From assembly GCF_036965045.1 (NCBI RefSeq), contig NZ_JBALOV010000004.1, positions 113,211 to 177,210 of the forward strand: a DNA stretch of 64,000 bases. The letters are read 5' to 3'. Position numbers and translations under genes: made by a program. Positions within the stretch are counted from its first letter, which is position 1; the number at the start of each line of letters is the position of its first letter. Below the pieces are notes generated by a model, which worked only from the letters and a program-made list of their open reading frames with translations, was not told the origin of the DNA and did not search any database. This document shows, one piece after another, positions 45,334-53,955 of the stretch. Source of the DNA: Ferdinandcohnia sp036965045 (lineage in GTDB: Bacteria; Bacillota; Bacilli; Bacillales; Bacillaceae_L).

Positions 45334-45750
45334 CTAAGGTTCAGTTTTAAGTGTTTCGTTTTTGGGTGTTTCACTCTTGACGTTTGTTGCATTCTTTTTT
45401 GAATTTCTTGGATTTCGTTTTGGTGTTGCCGACTTTTTAGGTGCTGGAGAGCTTTTCACCTTTTCTTTTTTCTGTCTTTCAAATAATGTGGAGTTGATAG
45501 AATCATCCGGATGTGGAATAACATGTGCGGAAACTAGTTCCCCAACTCTTCCCGCAGCCTCTTTTCCGGCATCAACAGCAGCTTGGACAGCACTCACATC
45601 CCCTTGAACCAAAACAGTAACAAGGGCTGCATCGACCATTTCTTGTTTTACCAACGTAACATCGGCCGATTTTAACATTGCGTCAGCAGCCTCAATCGAA
45701 CCGACCAATCCTCTCGTTTCAATCATTCCTAATGCTCTACCCACGTTCAT
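45334..45750 (-). CDS. BMC-H shell protein with basic C-terminal tail
   Basis: Hexamer-forming bacterial microcompartment protein. Residues 1-88 form the EutM/PduA-type BMC domain (ALGMIETRGLVGSIEAADAM; VQGDVSAVQAAVDAG). Residues of about 92-138 are an unusual low-complexity tail rich in Lys, Arg, Pro, Ser, Thr and Asn with about 16 basic residues. EutK of enterobacteria also carries an extra basic C-terminal domain, but that is a folded helix-turn-helix; here it looks disordered. ATG overlaps the eutN stop codon (ATGA). Last shell gene of the locus. Confidence 0.88.
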   Translation of the reverse strand: MNVGRALGMIETRGLVGSIEAADAMLKSADVTLVKQEMVDAALVTVLVQGDVSAVQAAVDAGKEAAGRVGELVSAHVIPHPDDSINSTLFERQKKEKVKSSPAPKKSATPKRNPRNSKKNATNVKSETPKNETLKTEP

Positions 45751-46025
45751 TTCACCTCTTTTTCTACATCGACAGAATCTATAATTCCAATAATTAGGGC
45801 ATCTATTGGTATCTTTTTTTCACCAGATAGATTAGCAGCTGCGCTTCCGCGCGTTACAAGAACCTGGTCACCAAAACCAGCTCCGATTCTATCTACAGCA
45901 ACAAATGGAACTCCAGCATTCGTTCGGTCTGCTTGTTCAGGTTGCACAATTAAGAATTTTAATCCTTGTAACTCATCCTCTTTCCTTGTGGCCCAAACGT
46001 TTCCAATTACTGTCCCTAATTCCAT
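45747..46025 (-). CDS. eutN: Microcompartment vertex protein EutN/CcmL
   Basis: 92 aa pentameric shell vertex protein of the EutN/CcmL/PduN family: begins MELGTVIGNVWATRKEDEL, then FLIVQP, VAVDRIGAGFGDQVLVTRGSAA and the closing PIDALIIGIIDSVD. It caps the vertices of the ethanolamine microcompartment. It starts right after the upstream accessory gene and overlaps the next gene by 4 bases. Confidence 0.93.
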   Translation of the reverse strand: MELGTVIGNVWATRKEDELQGLKFLIVQPEQADRTNAGVPFVAVDRIGAGFGDQVLVTRGSAAANLSGEKKIPIDALIIGIIDSVDVEKEVK

Positions 46026-46703
46026 TTATCTTTTCGCCCCTTTTGGATCAAGTATCCTGATGTCTATTTCCATTTCTCTAGCGGTGTCTCTAGCTAGCGG
46101 TGTGATAATTGTATGAGAATCAACCTCTATGATATTCCCATCACAATCCTGTATATCACGCCTTGTTAGAATTTTTTTCTTTTTAGATTCTCGCCTATCC
46201 TCTTGCCTTAAGTCAGTGGTTCCATTTATTGTATCTACAAAGCGCTCAAACATGTCTACCCTTGCTCCAAACAATAAGAGTGTTTCAATATACCCTTTTA
46301 GTTGAGCAACGTATGCTTTGTTACGGGGACTCTTGGAATACAAATGGTCCTCTAAATAGATAGTGGGTACAATCGTTACAGGAGTTGACTCCATGAAACA
46401 TCGAGAAAGTAATTTGCTTTCAGGTGTATCAAATATTCCCAAAGCTCCTTTTACAAGCAAGTCCTGTGTTGCGTGCATAAAAAGTACATGGCTGATATGA
46501 TCCAACCTTACTTTTTCCTCGCCGACATAATGGCTAATCGACCATTTCGCTTGCAATTTCGATAATTGTTCAGGCTCTGCAAACGAAATATCTCCAACTA
46601 CTAATAAATTTGGTTTCTCCACTGCTAGTAAATGGGTATCCTCTTTCGATAGCCTTGCAACAACTTCGCCTACAATTCGTTCAATCATCTCTCGATCAAT
46701 CAT
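46026..46703 (-). CDS. Eut-associated accessory protein
   Basis: 225 aa protein seen in Firmicutes ethanolamine/microcompartment loci and annotated only as ethanolamine utilization protein. It opens with an amphipathic helix (MIDREMIERIVGEVVARL) like those that target enzymes into microcompartments. A flavoprotein-like alpha/beta region follows (LLVVGDISF...; LLLFGARVDMF), and the end carries LTRRDIQDC...ITPLARDTAREM, typical of this group. Start ATG 46703 follows GAGGGGAACGG and overlaps the pduL stop. The frame is open further upstream, but inside pduL. Catalytic role not known. Confidence 0.75.
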   Translation of the reverse strand: MIDREMIERIVGEVVARLSKEDTHLLAVEKPNLLVVGDISFAEPEQLSKLQAKWSISHYVGEEKVRLDHISHVLFMHATQDLLVKGALGIFDTPESKLLSRCFMESTPVTIVPTIYLEDHLYSKSPRNKAYVAQLKGYIETLLLFGARVDMFERFVDTINGTTDLRQEDRRESKKKKILTRRDIQDCDGNIIEVDSHTIITPLARDTAREMEIDIRILDPKGAKR

Positions 46704-47355
46704 GACCGTTCCCCTCATATTTAACAATTCTCCCCAATGTTTTCCCTTTAATAAAACCAGCATTGGCCTCATCTGTATCGACATGCATTTCGAGCTTGTA
46801 TCTTGGTGAAATACGAATTAACACCTTACCAAATGTAATTGGGCGTTCTCCTTGAACCTCTATTTTCACATAGTCTCCATCTTCCACACCATGATTCTGG
46901 GCGTCGTCAAGATTCATGTGAATATGCGCCTGAGCAATGATTAGCCCTTCTTTTTTGTAAATGCTGCCTTTAGGTCCAACAATCGTTACTGGTGCTGAGC
47001 CTTCAAGATTACCGGATTCTCTCAAAGGTGGCTTTGCACCAAGTTTAATAGAATCTGTTTGACTAATCTCTACTTGGGTCATGTTACGCGCAGGACCAAG
47101 AATGCGCACTTTTTCAATGCTGCCTCTTGGTCCCACAATTGTAACGAATTCATTTGCTGCGAATTGTCCAGGCTGTGACAAATCCGTTTTTTTTGTTAAC
47201 TCAAATCCTTCACCAAAAAGTTCTTCAAGATCACTATTACTTAAATGGCAATGTCGAGCAGAAACGGCGATTGGAATCGAAAAAGAATCTTCCTTTTTCC
47301 CATTCAATTGGGTTACAACTTCCTCCACAATTGTTTCTATGAGTCGTTGATCCAT
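46696..47355 (-). CDS. pduL: Phosphate acyltransferase PduL
   Basis: Microcompartment phosphotransacylase converting acetyl-CoA and phosphate to acetyl phosphate, 219 aa. Residues 1-19 form the N-terminal encapsulation helix (MDQRLIETIVEEVVTQL). Two PduL domains follow, with the zinc ligands visible in SARHCHLS, QAHIHMN and the region MHVDTDEAN. It takes the place of EutD, which is not present here. ATG 47355 lies behind TTAGGAG, 31 bases after eutM. Acetyl phosphate would then feed acetate kinase for ATP. Confidence 0.92.
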   Translation of the reverse strand: MDQRLIETIVEEVVTQLNGKKEDSFSIPIAVSARHCHLSNSDLEELFGEGFELTKKTDLSQPGQFAANEFVTIVGPRGSIEKVRILGPARNMTQVEISQTDSIKLGAKPPLRESGNLEGSAPVTIVGPKGSIYKKEGLIIAQAHIHMNLDDAQNHGVEDGDYVKIEVQGERPITFGKVLIRISPRYKLEMHVDTDEANAGFIKGKTLGRIVKYEGNGHD

Positions 47356-47386
47356 GTTTCATGCTCCTAATCTATATGTCTATTTA

Positions 47387-47680
47387 TTATTCTTGGATTT
47401 CTAACTTTGGCAAAATGCTTTCTAATTCATTGTGTGGACGTGGAATTACGTGTACAGAAATGACTTCCCCAACACGTTGAGCTGCTGCAGCTCCAGAGTC
47501 AGTAGCCGCTTTTACTGCACCTACATCACCTCGTACTAAAACTGTAACAATACCGCCACCCACATGTACTTTACCTACTAAGTGAACATTTGCAGCCTTG
47601 ACCATCGCATCTGCAGCTTCTACAGAAGCAACTAATCCTTTAGTTTCAATCATTCCTAATGCTGTTAATTCTCTACTCAT
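47387..47680 (-). CDS. eutM: Microcompartment shell protein EutM
   Basis: 97 aa canonical BMC-H hexamer subunit, the main facet protein. ALGMIETKGLVASVEAADAMVKAA and VRGDVGAVKAATDSGA are diagnostic, and the pore-lining segment KVHVGGGIVTV is present. RBS AGGAGG. It lies 53 bases downstream of eutE. Confidence 0.94.
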   Translation of the reverse strand: MSRELTALGMIETKGLVASVEAADAMVKAANVHLVGKVHVGGGIVTVLVRGDVGAVKAATDSGAAAAQRVGEVISVHVIPRPHNELESILPKLEIQE

Positions 47681-47733
47681 TTTTATTTCCTCCTATTAGT
47701 TCGTTATTTTATTTTTTTATAGTAAAAAATTTG

Positions 47734-49263
47734 TTAATTCATTTGATATTTTTTGATAACTTGGTTCACCATTTCTGCCACTTGCTTTTCATCAATTTCA
47801 TTTTTCGATGGTACTTTGTTCAAGATTTTTTTGACAATATCATCAACACTTTGAGGTTTGCTCGTTTCTTGTGTAAGGTTTGTAACTGAAACGGATGGTT
47901 TAGGAATCGAAACTTCTTTAATTCCATATGCCATTCTCTTTATATTAATAAGATGACGAGCAGTTACGTTATCAGAAGTGATATTTCCACCAAAAGAACC
48001 ACAACCCAGTGTCAACGACGGCAATAAGCCTGTAGTTGCACCAACTGCCCCAATAGATGAAAGTGTATTAACCATCAATCTTGAAACTGGCATTTCAAGG
48101 GCAAATTCATTTGCAACTTTTTCATCATTTGTATGAAGAGCTAAGCTATGTCCTCTTCCACCTAAATTAAGAAGCTTTATACAGTATTCTTTCGCTTCCT
48201 CATAGCTATCTGCTGTATAGAAGCCAAATATTGGAGAAAGCTTTTCAATTGATAATGGGACATTCTTTCCAACATTCGTTTCTTCAGCAACTAATATTCT
48301 TGTTTCAGCTGGTACAGTAAACCCTGCCATTTCAGCAATTCTAACAGCACTTTGGCCGACAATTGCAGGATTCAATTTTCCTGGCTCTGGTGATATTAGT
48401 TTTTCTAGCTTTGCTTTTTCACTTTCATCCAAAATGTATGATCCATTGTTTTTAAGTTCACGAATCACCATTTCTTTAATATTCTTATCTACAACAAGAG
48501 CTTGCTCTGTTGCACAAATGGTGCCGTTATCAAAGGATTTACTATCAACAATCATTGAAACAGCCTTAGAAACATTTGCTGTTCTCTCAATGTAACAAGG
48601 TACGTTTCCTGGTCCTACACCATAAGCAGGTTTGCCCGAGCTATAAGCTGCCCTTACTAATCCGCCGCCGCCAGTTGCTAAAATAACGTTAACATCACGA
48701 TGCTTCATTAACTCAGATGTTGCAGCCATCGAAGGTTTAGAAATCCAACCAATCAGCCCTTCTGGAGCTCCAGCTTCAATTGCTGCCTGTTCACAAATTT
48801 TCAGTGCCTCCACTGTACATCTAACGGCACGTGGATGTGGGCTTACCACAATAGCATTTCTAGTTTTCAAAGAAATCAATGCCTTAAAAATCGCGGTCGA
48901 TGTAGGGTTTGTCGTAGGGATAATCCCAGCTACTACTCCATAAGGATAGGCAATTTCTGTTACCTTCTTTACTCGGTCCTCATTGACAATTCCAACCGTC
49001 TTTTCATCTTTAATTGATTCATAGACCGCCATCGAACCTACTTCATTTTTTATCTTCTTATGCTCAACAATACCCATCCCTGTTTCTTCAACAGCCATTT
49101 TTGCAAGTTCAAGTGATTTTGAATAAGCAGCCTTTGCGACTCGTTCAACAATTTCATCCACCTGCTGCTGTGAATAGGACAAATACTTCTGCTGTGCTTC
49201 TTTTGCTCGTTTAACAGCATTGCGCATTTCTTGAATGGATTGAAGATCTTGGTCAAATTGCAC
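47734..49263 (-). CDS. eutE: CoA-acylating acetaldehyde dehydrogenase EutE
   Basis: Oxidises acetaldehyde from ethanolamine cleavage to acetyl-CoA inside the microcompartment, reducing NAD+. 509 aa ALDH-superfamily protein with catalytic Cys250 (FDNGTICATEQ) and the GVGPGNVPCYI segment. Unlike enterobacterial EutE, whose targeting helix is N-terminal, this protein ends in a linker plus the amphipathic helix DEKQVAEMVNQVIKKYQMN, a likely C-terminal encapsulation peptide. A second such helix, VDDIVKKILNKV, precedes it. The start is GTG 49263 with AAAGGAG upstream. Confidence 0.93.
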   Translation of the reverse strand: MQFDQDLQSIQEMRNAVKRAKEAQQKYLSYSQQQVDEIVERVAKAAYSKSLELAKMAVEETGMGIVEHKKIKNEVGSMAVYESIKDEKTVGIVNEDRVKKVTEIAYPYGVVAGIIPTTNPTSTAIFKALISLKTRNAIVVSPHPRAVRCTVEALKICEQAAIEAGAPEGLIGWISKPSMAATSELMKHRDVNVILATGGGGLVRAAYSSGKPAYGVGPGNVPCYIERTANVSKAVSMIVDSKSFDNGTICATEQALVVDKNIKEMVIRELKNNGSYILDESEKAKLEKLISPEPGKLNPAIVGQSAVRIAEMAGFTVPAETRILVAEETNVGKNVPLSIEKLSPIFGFYTADSYEEAKEYCIKLLNLGGRGHSLALHTNDEKVANEFALEMPVSRLMVNTLSSIGAVGATTGLLPSLTLGCGSFGGNITSDNVTARHLINIKRMAYGIKEVSIPKPSVSVTNLTQETSKPQSVDDIVKKILNKVPSKNEIDEKQVAEMVNQVIKKYQMN

Positions 49264-49282
49264 AGGATAAACTCCTTTCTAT

Positions 49283-49936
49283 TTAATATTTGAGTGGATT
49301 TTCGGCAATCCGTTGAATACTATCTCGGAATGCATCGGCGGCTGCCCTACAAGCAGATTGCGAACCTGTCAGCAAGCCCCCACCAAAGTTCGTTTCAGAC
49401 GGTGGCCCAAAAAACTTAACTAATTCTACGTCTGCAGCCTTTAGGGCTGCATCTAAGCCATAAACAGCTTCCAGGGGAGGTGCGATTAAATAAGCAATCG
49501 GTTCTCCCTGATTGATACCTGCCTCTTTTGAAAGGTAAGAACCGGAACTTGAAATCACGTGAGCAAATAAAGCATGTGTTTTTTCGGGATTAAGCGCTTC
49601 AAAATAGGCATCGGTTTCAGCTGTTTGAAGTACAGCATCAATTCCACTTTGAACTTCGTCTGGTGTTGGTCCTGCTAAGATACCAATCATTTCACCAGAT
49701 AGTGGCCCAGAAGCATGTGCAGATCCCGCGTAAAATGATCGTGCATAGACGACGTCAACAGCAGCCCTTTTTGTTGCTTCATCCAAAGCTGTGTATCCAA
49801 TATCATCAACCGTTGATGTGAAAATTCCCAAACTTCGCTGATGCGGTTCAAGGTTTAATTCCTTTCCCAATACTGGATCTACATTTGGTATGATACGAAC
49901 AGCTAAAATATCAGCATAAATTCGTTCTAAAGCCAA
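49283..49936 (-). CDS. eutL: Microcompartment shell protein EutL
   Basis: 217 aa tandem-BMC (trimeric) shell protein, EutL type, forming pseudohexamers with a gated central pore. Family segments: ADILAVRIIPNVDPVLGKEL, FYAGSAHASGPLSGEMIGILAGPTPDEV, and the C-terminal PSETNFGGGLLTGSQSACRAAADAF. The start is TTG 49936 behind AGGAGGTAATC. It lies between eutC and eutE. Confidence 0.94.
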   Translation of the reverse strand: MALERIYADILAVRIIPNVDPVLGKELNLEPHQRSLGIFTSTVDDIGYTALDEATKRAAVDVVYARSFYAGSAHASGPLSGEMIGILAGPTPDEVQSGIDAVLQTAETDAYFEALNPEKTHALFAHVISSSGSYLSKEAGINQGEPIAYLIAPPLEAVYGLDAALKAADVELVKFFGPPSETNFGGGLLTGSQSACRAAADAFRDSIQRIAENPLKY

Positions 49937-49948
49937 ATTGATTACCTC

Positions 49949-50965
49949 CTATGATTCTTTCTGAACCAGTGATACTCCACTAGCTTCATATTTTAAGATT
50001 TTTTGAATCACAGTTCCGATATAAGCACCGGCTTCTACAGGAGGAATTCCCCCCTTATGAATGTTTGAAATCACCATCCGGTCTGCTTCAATCGTTCCTA
50101 TTCTTGGCTGATAACAAAGGTATGCACTCAAAGACTCTGCACTAATAAGTCCCGGGCGCTCACCGATTAAGAGAACAACAACATCTGGTTGAAGGATTTC
50201 ACCGACATCATCCATGACAGCGACCCTGCCTTTTTCAATATAAAAAGGTGTCCCAGTATCAATGCCAAGACTTTTTAAAGATTGCTGCAAGGAGAGGTAA
50301 ACATCTTCCACATTCTCTTCGACTGCGCTCGAGCTTAACCCATCAGATACAATGATTTGGACTGTAGGGTTTTTCTTACATTTTTCAAGGATTGTTTTCT
50401 TTGCTTGATCCGATAATTTACGTCCATAATCAGGTCTGCGAATATATACCTCTTTATCGTTGACTTTCGTTTCAATCTTGAATAAATCCAAGCTTTTTAG
50501 AAGGTTATCATTCACAGTTCCATAGACAGCATCTACAGCTGCGGCGTGGTCATATCTAAACTTTAGCCAAGTATTGGTTTTTGGACGCAGACCAGCTCTT
50601 CCAATTCCAATTCGAGCAGGTGTTTTCGAAACTAATTCCTTCAGCTCATCAGGATTTTTAGGATTTTCGATACCTGTTGCCGTCTCAAGGCTGGTTGGTA
50701 TATCTATTTCCTGTTCGATTGGATCCTCTGAATTGTTGGTATAAGGTTTAATGTGAATAACATCCCCCACAGATTCAGTACTTTCTTCTTTATGTTCTGC
50801 AGAAAGAATTGTCTTTTTCTTTGTTGAGCTTGAAGAATGATCCCAAAATGTAACAGCTTTTTCTTCTTGTTTATCAGCCACAGACTGCTGTTGATCTGTT
50901 TCTTTTTCATTCTGTAACTTTTCAATAACGAGCTTAGTGACCATTTCTATTAAATCAGCATTCAT
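49949..50965 (-). CDS. eutC: Ethanolamine ammonia-lyase small subunit EutC (copy 1)
   Basis: Light subunit of adenosylcobalamin-dependent ethanolamine ammonia-lyase, which splits ethanolamine into acetaldehyde and ammonia. About 338 aa, longer than the usual 280-300. A helical N-terminal segment (MNADLIEMVTKLVIEKLQ), the probable encapsulation peptide, is joined by a charged 70-residue linker to the catalytic domain. That domain begins near TPARIGIGRAGLRPKT and ends SNIHKGGIPPVEAGAYIG. ATG 50965 is chosen because AGGAG is 9 bases upstream; the TTG 9 bases earlier is too close. Partner of eutB, 13 bases upstream. Confidence 0.93.
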   Translation of the reverse strand: MNADLIEMVTKLVIEKLQNEKETDQQQSVADKQEEKAVTFWDHSSSSTKKKTILSAEHKEESTESVGDVIHIKPYTNNSEDPIEQEIDIPTSLETATGIENPKNPDELKELVSKTPARIGIGRAGLRPKTNTWLKFRYDHAAAVDAVYGTVNDNLLKSLDLFKIETKVNDKEVYIRRPDYGRKLSDQAKKTILEKCKKNPTVQIIVSDGLSSSAVEENVEDVYLSLQQSLKSLGIDTGTPFYIEKGRVAVMDDVGEILQPDVVVLLIGERPGLISAESLSAYLCYQPRIGTIEADRMVISNIHKGGIPPVEAGAYIGTVIQKILKYEASGVSLVQKES

Positions 50966-50977
50966 TTGATTCAACTC

Positions 50978-52342
50978 CTAACGTGAAAAAATGGTTGGAT
51001 CTCCTGCAATTTTGCTAAGTTTGCCATTTTCGAAGATGCCCATTTTTTCCAGCCATTCCGCAAATAGTGGGGATGCTCCTTTGTTTAATGTCTGCCTTAA
51101 GGTAGCGACGTCATGGTAACTGAGTGATTGATAATTAAGCATGCAATCATCCCCCATCGGTGTAGCAATGACAAAATTTACTCCAGCTGCAGTTAATAGC
51201 ACACTCAAATCTTCAATATCGTTTTGGTCGGCTTTAATATGGTTTGTATAACAAATATCTACACCCATCGGAATTCCATGCATTTTCCCCATAAAGTGAT
51301 CCTCTAGCCCCGCTCTGATAACCTGCTTGTTGTTATACAAATACTCAGGGCCGATAAAACCAACAACAGTGTTAACAATATATGGATCATAGTAGCGTGC
51401 AAAACCATAATTTCTCGATTCTAACGTCATTTGATCGATTCCGAAATGAGCTTCTGCTGATAGCTCAGATCCTTGCCCTGTCTCAAAATACAAGCCCTGC
51501 GGACCGGTTCCCGTTCCTAAGGTTCGAGCCATGTCCCTAGCTTCCTCAAGCATTGTTGCCGAAATACCGAAGGAACGATTTGCAGCTTCAGTTCCAGCGA
51601 TACTCTGGAAAATCATATCAGCTGGTGCTCCTTGTTCAATGGCTTTCATTTGCGTTGTTACGTGAGCTAGTACACAGTTCTGTGTTGGAATCCGCCAATC
51701 TTGGATAAAATCATGTGTAGCATGAAGCAGCCGTTTTACACTTTCAACTGAATCATCGACAGGATTAATACCTATAACAGCATCTCCAATTCCGTAAGAA
51801 AGCCCTTCTTTTAGTGAAGCTATAATCCCTTCCACATTATCTGTTGGATGGTTTGGCTGAAGCCGTGATGCAAGAGTCCCTTTCTGTCCAATTGCAATAT
51901 TACATTTTGTGATAATTTCTATTTTATTTGCAGCATGTACTAAATCGAGATTGGACATGATTTTCGTAACAGCTGCAATCATTTCACTATTTAACCCTAG
52001 GCTCAGGCGTTTTAGATCCTCTCCAGTTACTTCATCATTTAAAATAAATTCTCTTAGCTCTGCTACAGACCAATTTTTAATAGACTGATATACCGGTTCT
52101 TTAATCTGACTTTCAATGATTTTTGATACTTCATCCTTTTCAGGAGGGAGAAGTGGATTATCCCGAATATCTGAGAGTGTTAACTGACTAAGAACCTCTT
52201 TCGCTGCAATTCGTTCTTGTACTGTTTCAGCCCCAATACCAGCTAAACGATCCCCTGATTTCTCTTCGTTAGCTTTAGCAAATAAATCTTTTAATGAAGA
52301 GAATTGATAAACTGTACCTAAATAATTAGTTTTTAGCCTCAT
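50978..52342 (-). CDS. eutB: Ethanolamine ammonia-lyase large subunit EutB (copy 1)
   Basis: Heavy, catalytic TIM-barrel subunit of ethanolamine ammonia-lyase, 454 aa, normal length. Active-site region ETGQGSELSAEAHFGIDQ and the HMIQDWRIPTQNCVLAH-type segment are intact; the C-terminus LYNNKQVIRAGLEDHFMGK... MGVDICYTNH is typical. ATG 52342 follows GGAGGGGG. Preceded by eutA after 16 bases. A second, clearly diverged eutB lies at 59313-60671. Confidence 0.95.
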   Translation of the reverse strand: MRLKTNYLGTVYQFSSLKDLFAKANEEKSGDRLAGIGAETVQERIAAKEVLSQLTLSDIRDNPLLPPEKDEVSKIIESQIKEPVYQSIKNWSVAELREFILNDEVTGEDLKRLSLGLNSEMIAAVTKIMSNLDLVHAANKIEIITKCNIAIGQKGTLASRLQPNHPTDNVEGIIASLKEGLSYGIGDAVIGINPVDDSVESVKRLLHATHDFIQDWRIPTQNCVLAHVTTQMKAIEQGAPADMIFQSIAGTEAANRSFGISATMLEEARDMARTLGTGTGPQGLYFETGQGSELSAEAHFGIDQMTLESRNYGFARYYDPYIVNTVVGFIGPEYLYNNKQVIRAGLEDHFMGKMHGIPMGVDICYTNHIKADQNDIEDLSVLLTAAGVNFVIATPMGDDCMLNYQSLSYHDVATLRQTLNKGASPLFAEWLEKMGIFENGKLSKIAGDPTIFSR

Positions 52343-52358
52343 TAGGCCCCCTCCTTTC

Positions 52359-53813
52359 TCAATGGTGGAATGTTAATGTTTTTATAACTACTGGGACAAC
52401 ACTTGTTTGGAGAAGATGACCAATGTCAATATAGTCCCCGTGTTCAACCCGAATTTGGTCAATACATATAATACTTTGGGCAGGACTTTGAACTTTCAAT
52501 GTTTGCCCCAATGCCTTCGCATGATCACTTTCGAGAACGATAACCAGTGGCTGTTTGTTATTTACTTTTACTTTCATTGAATCCAAGATCGCTTTGGCAA
52601 ATGCTTGAATATCCTTAAAACTCAAATAAGGGATTTCTGTAAAATACAAGGCGAAATTTTGGCCTTCTTGGTTTGGGTCATACATTTCAATTGCCTGTTC
52701 AACAGATTTTCCTAACTGCTTCAAACCTGTATCTAGATTGTTTCCTAATGGAACTTGATAAACAGGTAAGTTTCGAAGAGGTAGGTCATTGCTATCAACC
52801 TGAATGGTAGCCCCGCTAATTTCAGTAGTTTGTGTCCCAGCCCCCAGTACTGTTGCTCGTACAGTCTCATCAGGATGAATCCAAGTCCATTTAGTTAACT
52901 CTTTGCTCTCTTTTAAGGAAGCGGCTAGCGTTTCACCTATGTCGTCATATTCTGCTTCACCTGCAGATGAGGATTCATGACGATAGATACACTCACTGAT
53001 TCCACCTGAGAACATGATGGTTTCAATTTCTTCCTTCCAATTTGGCTCGTGTCCTAAAAGTAAGACTCTGTCTGAGTCGGTCAATCTTCTTTCCAGCATT
53101 CTAGAAATGACGGATGCCATATAGTCAGTTAGCCTTTTTTCCTCAAAATCGTTCCTGATATCGCCTTCCTTAACGGAAACACCCCATTGATTAAATAGCT
53201 CTTTTATTGGTGGAGAAATACTTTTAATTTTGGAGTGACTATATTCAATGAGTCGACCACCAATATGTAGCGTACAGGTTCCGCATAGTTTTCCTGACTT
53301 ATAAACAGCTACATTTGCTGTTCCACCGCCAATATCGATATTGGCAACCACTTTTCCTGTCTTTTTCGAAAACTCATATGCTCCTGAACCCTTTGCTGCG
53401 ATAATTCCTTCTAAATCTGGACCCGCAGTTGCTACAAGAAAATCACCAGCATGATCAGATAGTTGATGAACCATTTGTTGGGCATTTTGTTTTGTAGCTG
53501 TTTCACCTGTAATAATGACAGCACCTGTTTTAATATCATTAGCGGTAATTCTTGCCTTTTCATACTCCTTTTTGACAAGGTCTTCCACTTCTTCGATATT
53601 AATTGTTGTAGAATCCAATAATGGCGTTCGATAGATTGGGCTGCGATGTAAAATCTTTTTATTAATAATCTCAATTCGTGGCATGTGTGTTCCGCCAGCC
53701 ATATTCATTAATGAAAATTGGCTGATTACAATCTTGGTCGTACTGGTTCCTATGTCAATTCCAGCACTTAAAATTTCCTCACTTTGAGGCTCATACTTTT
53801 TGATGTAGCTCAC
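52359..53813 (-). CDS. eutA: Ethanolamine ammonia-lyase reactivating factor EutA
   Basis: Chaperone-like ATPase that removes inactivated cobalamin from ethanolamine ammonia-lyase. 484 aa with actin/Hsp70-type nucleotide motifs: GIDIGTSTTKIVIS near residue 18-31 and ANIDIGGGTANVAVYKSG near 160. The start is GTG 53813. It is the first gene after a terminator/antiterminator leader (53838-53914), so expression depends on EutV as inferred. Serves EutBC1 and possibly EutBC2. Confidence 0.94.
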   Translation of the reverse strand: MSYIKKYEPQSEEILSAGIDIGTSTTKIVISQFSLMNMAGGTHMPRIEIINKKILHRSPIYRTPLLDSTTINIEEVEDLVKKEYEKARITANDIKTGAVIITGETATKQNAQQMVHQLSDHAGDFLVATAGPDLEGIIAAKGSGAYEFSKKTGKVVANIDIGGGTANVAVYKSGKLCGTCTLHIGGRLIEYSHSKIKSISPPIKELFNQWGVSVKEGDIRNDFEEKRLTDYMASVISRMLERRLTDSDRVLLLGHEPNWKEEIETIMFSGGISECIYRHESSSAGEAEYDDIGETLAASLKESKELTKWTWIHPDETVRATVLGAGTQTTEISGATIQVDSNDLPLRNLPVYQVPLGNNLDTGLKQLGKSVEQAIEMYDPNQEGQNFALYFTEIPYLSFKDIQAFAKAILDSMKVKVNNKQPLVIVLESDHAKALGQTLKVQSPAQSIICIDQIRVEHGDYIDIGHLLQTSVVPVVIKTLTFHH

Positions 53814-53837
53814 CTCATTCCAAACTAATTACAAAAG

Positions 53838-53914
53838 AAAAAAAGGCACCCTATACAAGCTGTCATTGCTGACAGATCATATAAGGCGCCTTTGCCTGGT
53901 AAATTCATTTGTTA
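53838..53914 (-). promoter_or_regulatory. EutV-type antiterminator/terminator leader of eutA
   Basis: On the minus strand: a P1-like hairpin with hexaloop AATGAA (53900-53914, short stem with one bulge), then P2 AGGC-AAAGGC-GCCT (53884-53897, hexaloop with A1 and G4). Then comes a terminator (53844-53891) whose 12-bp stem AGGCGCCTTATA / TATAGGGTGCCT uses the P2 3' arm, with an inner CTGTC/GACAG hairpin and a run of seven U. P2 and the terminator are mutually exclusive, as in ANTAR-protein antitermination. Confidence 0.82.
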
Positions 53915-53955
53915 TAGTAATATTCTAATCTACTATTTTATATTTGTAAAGGTTT

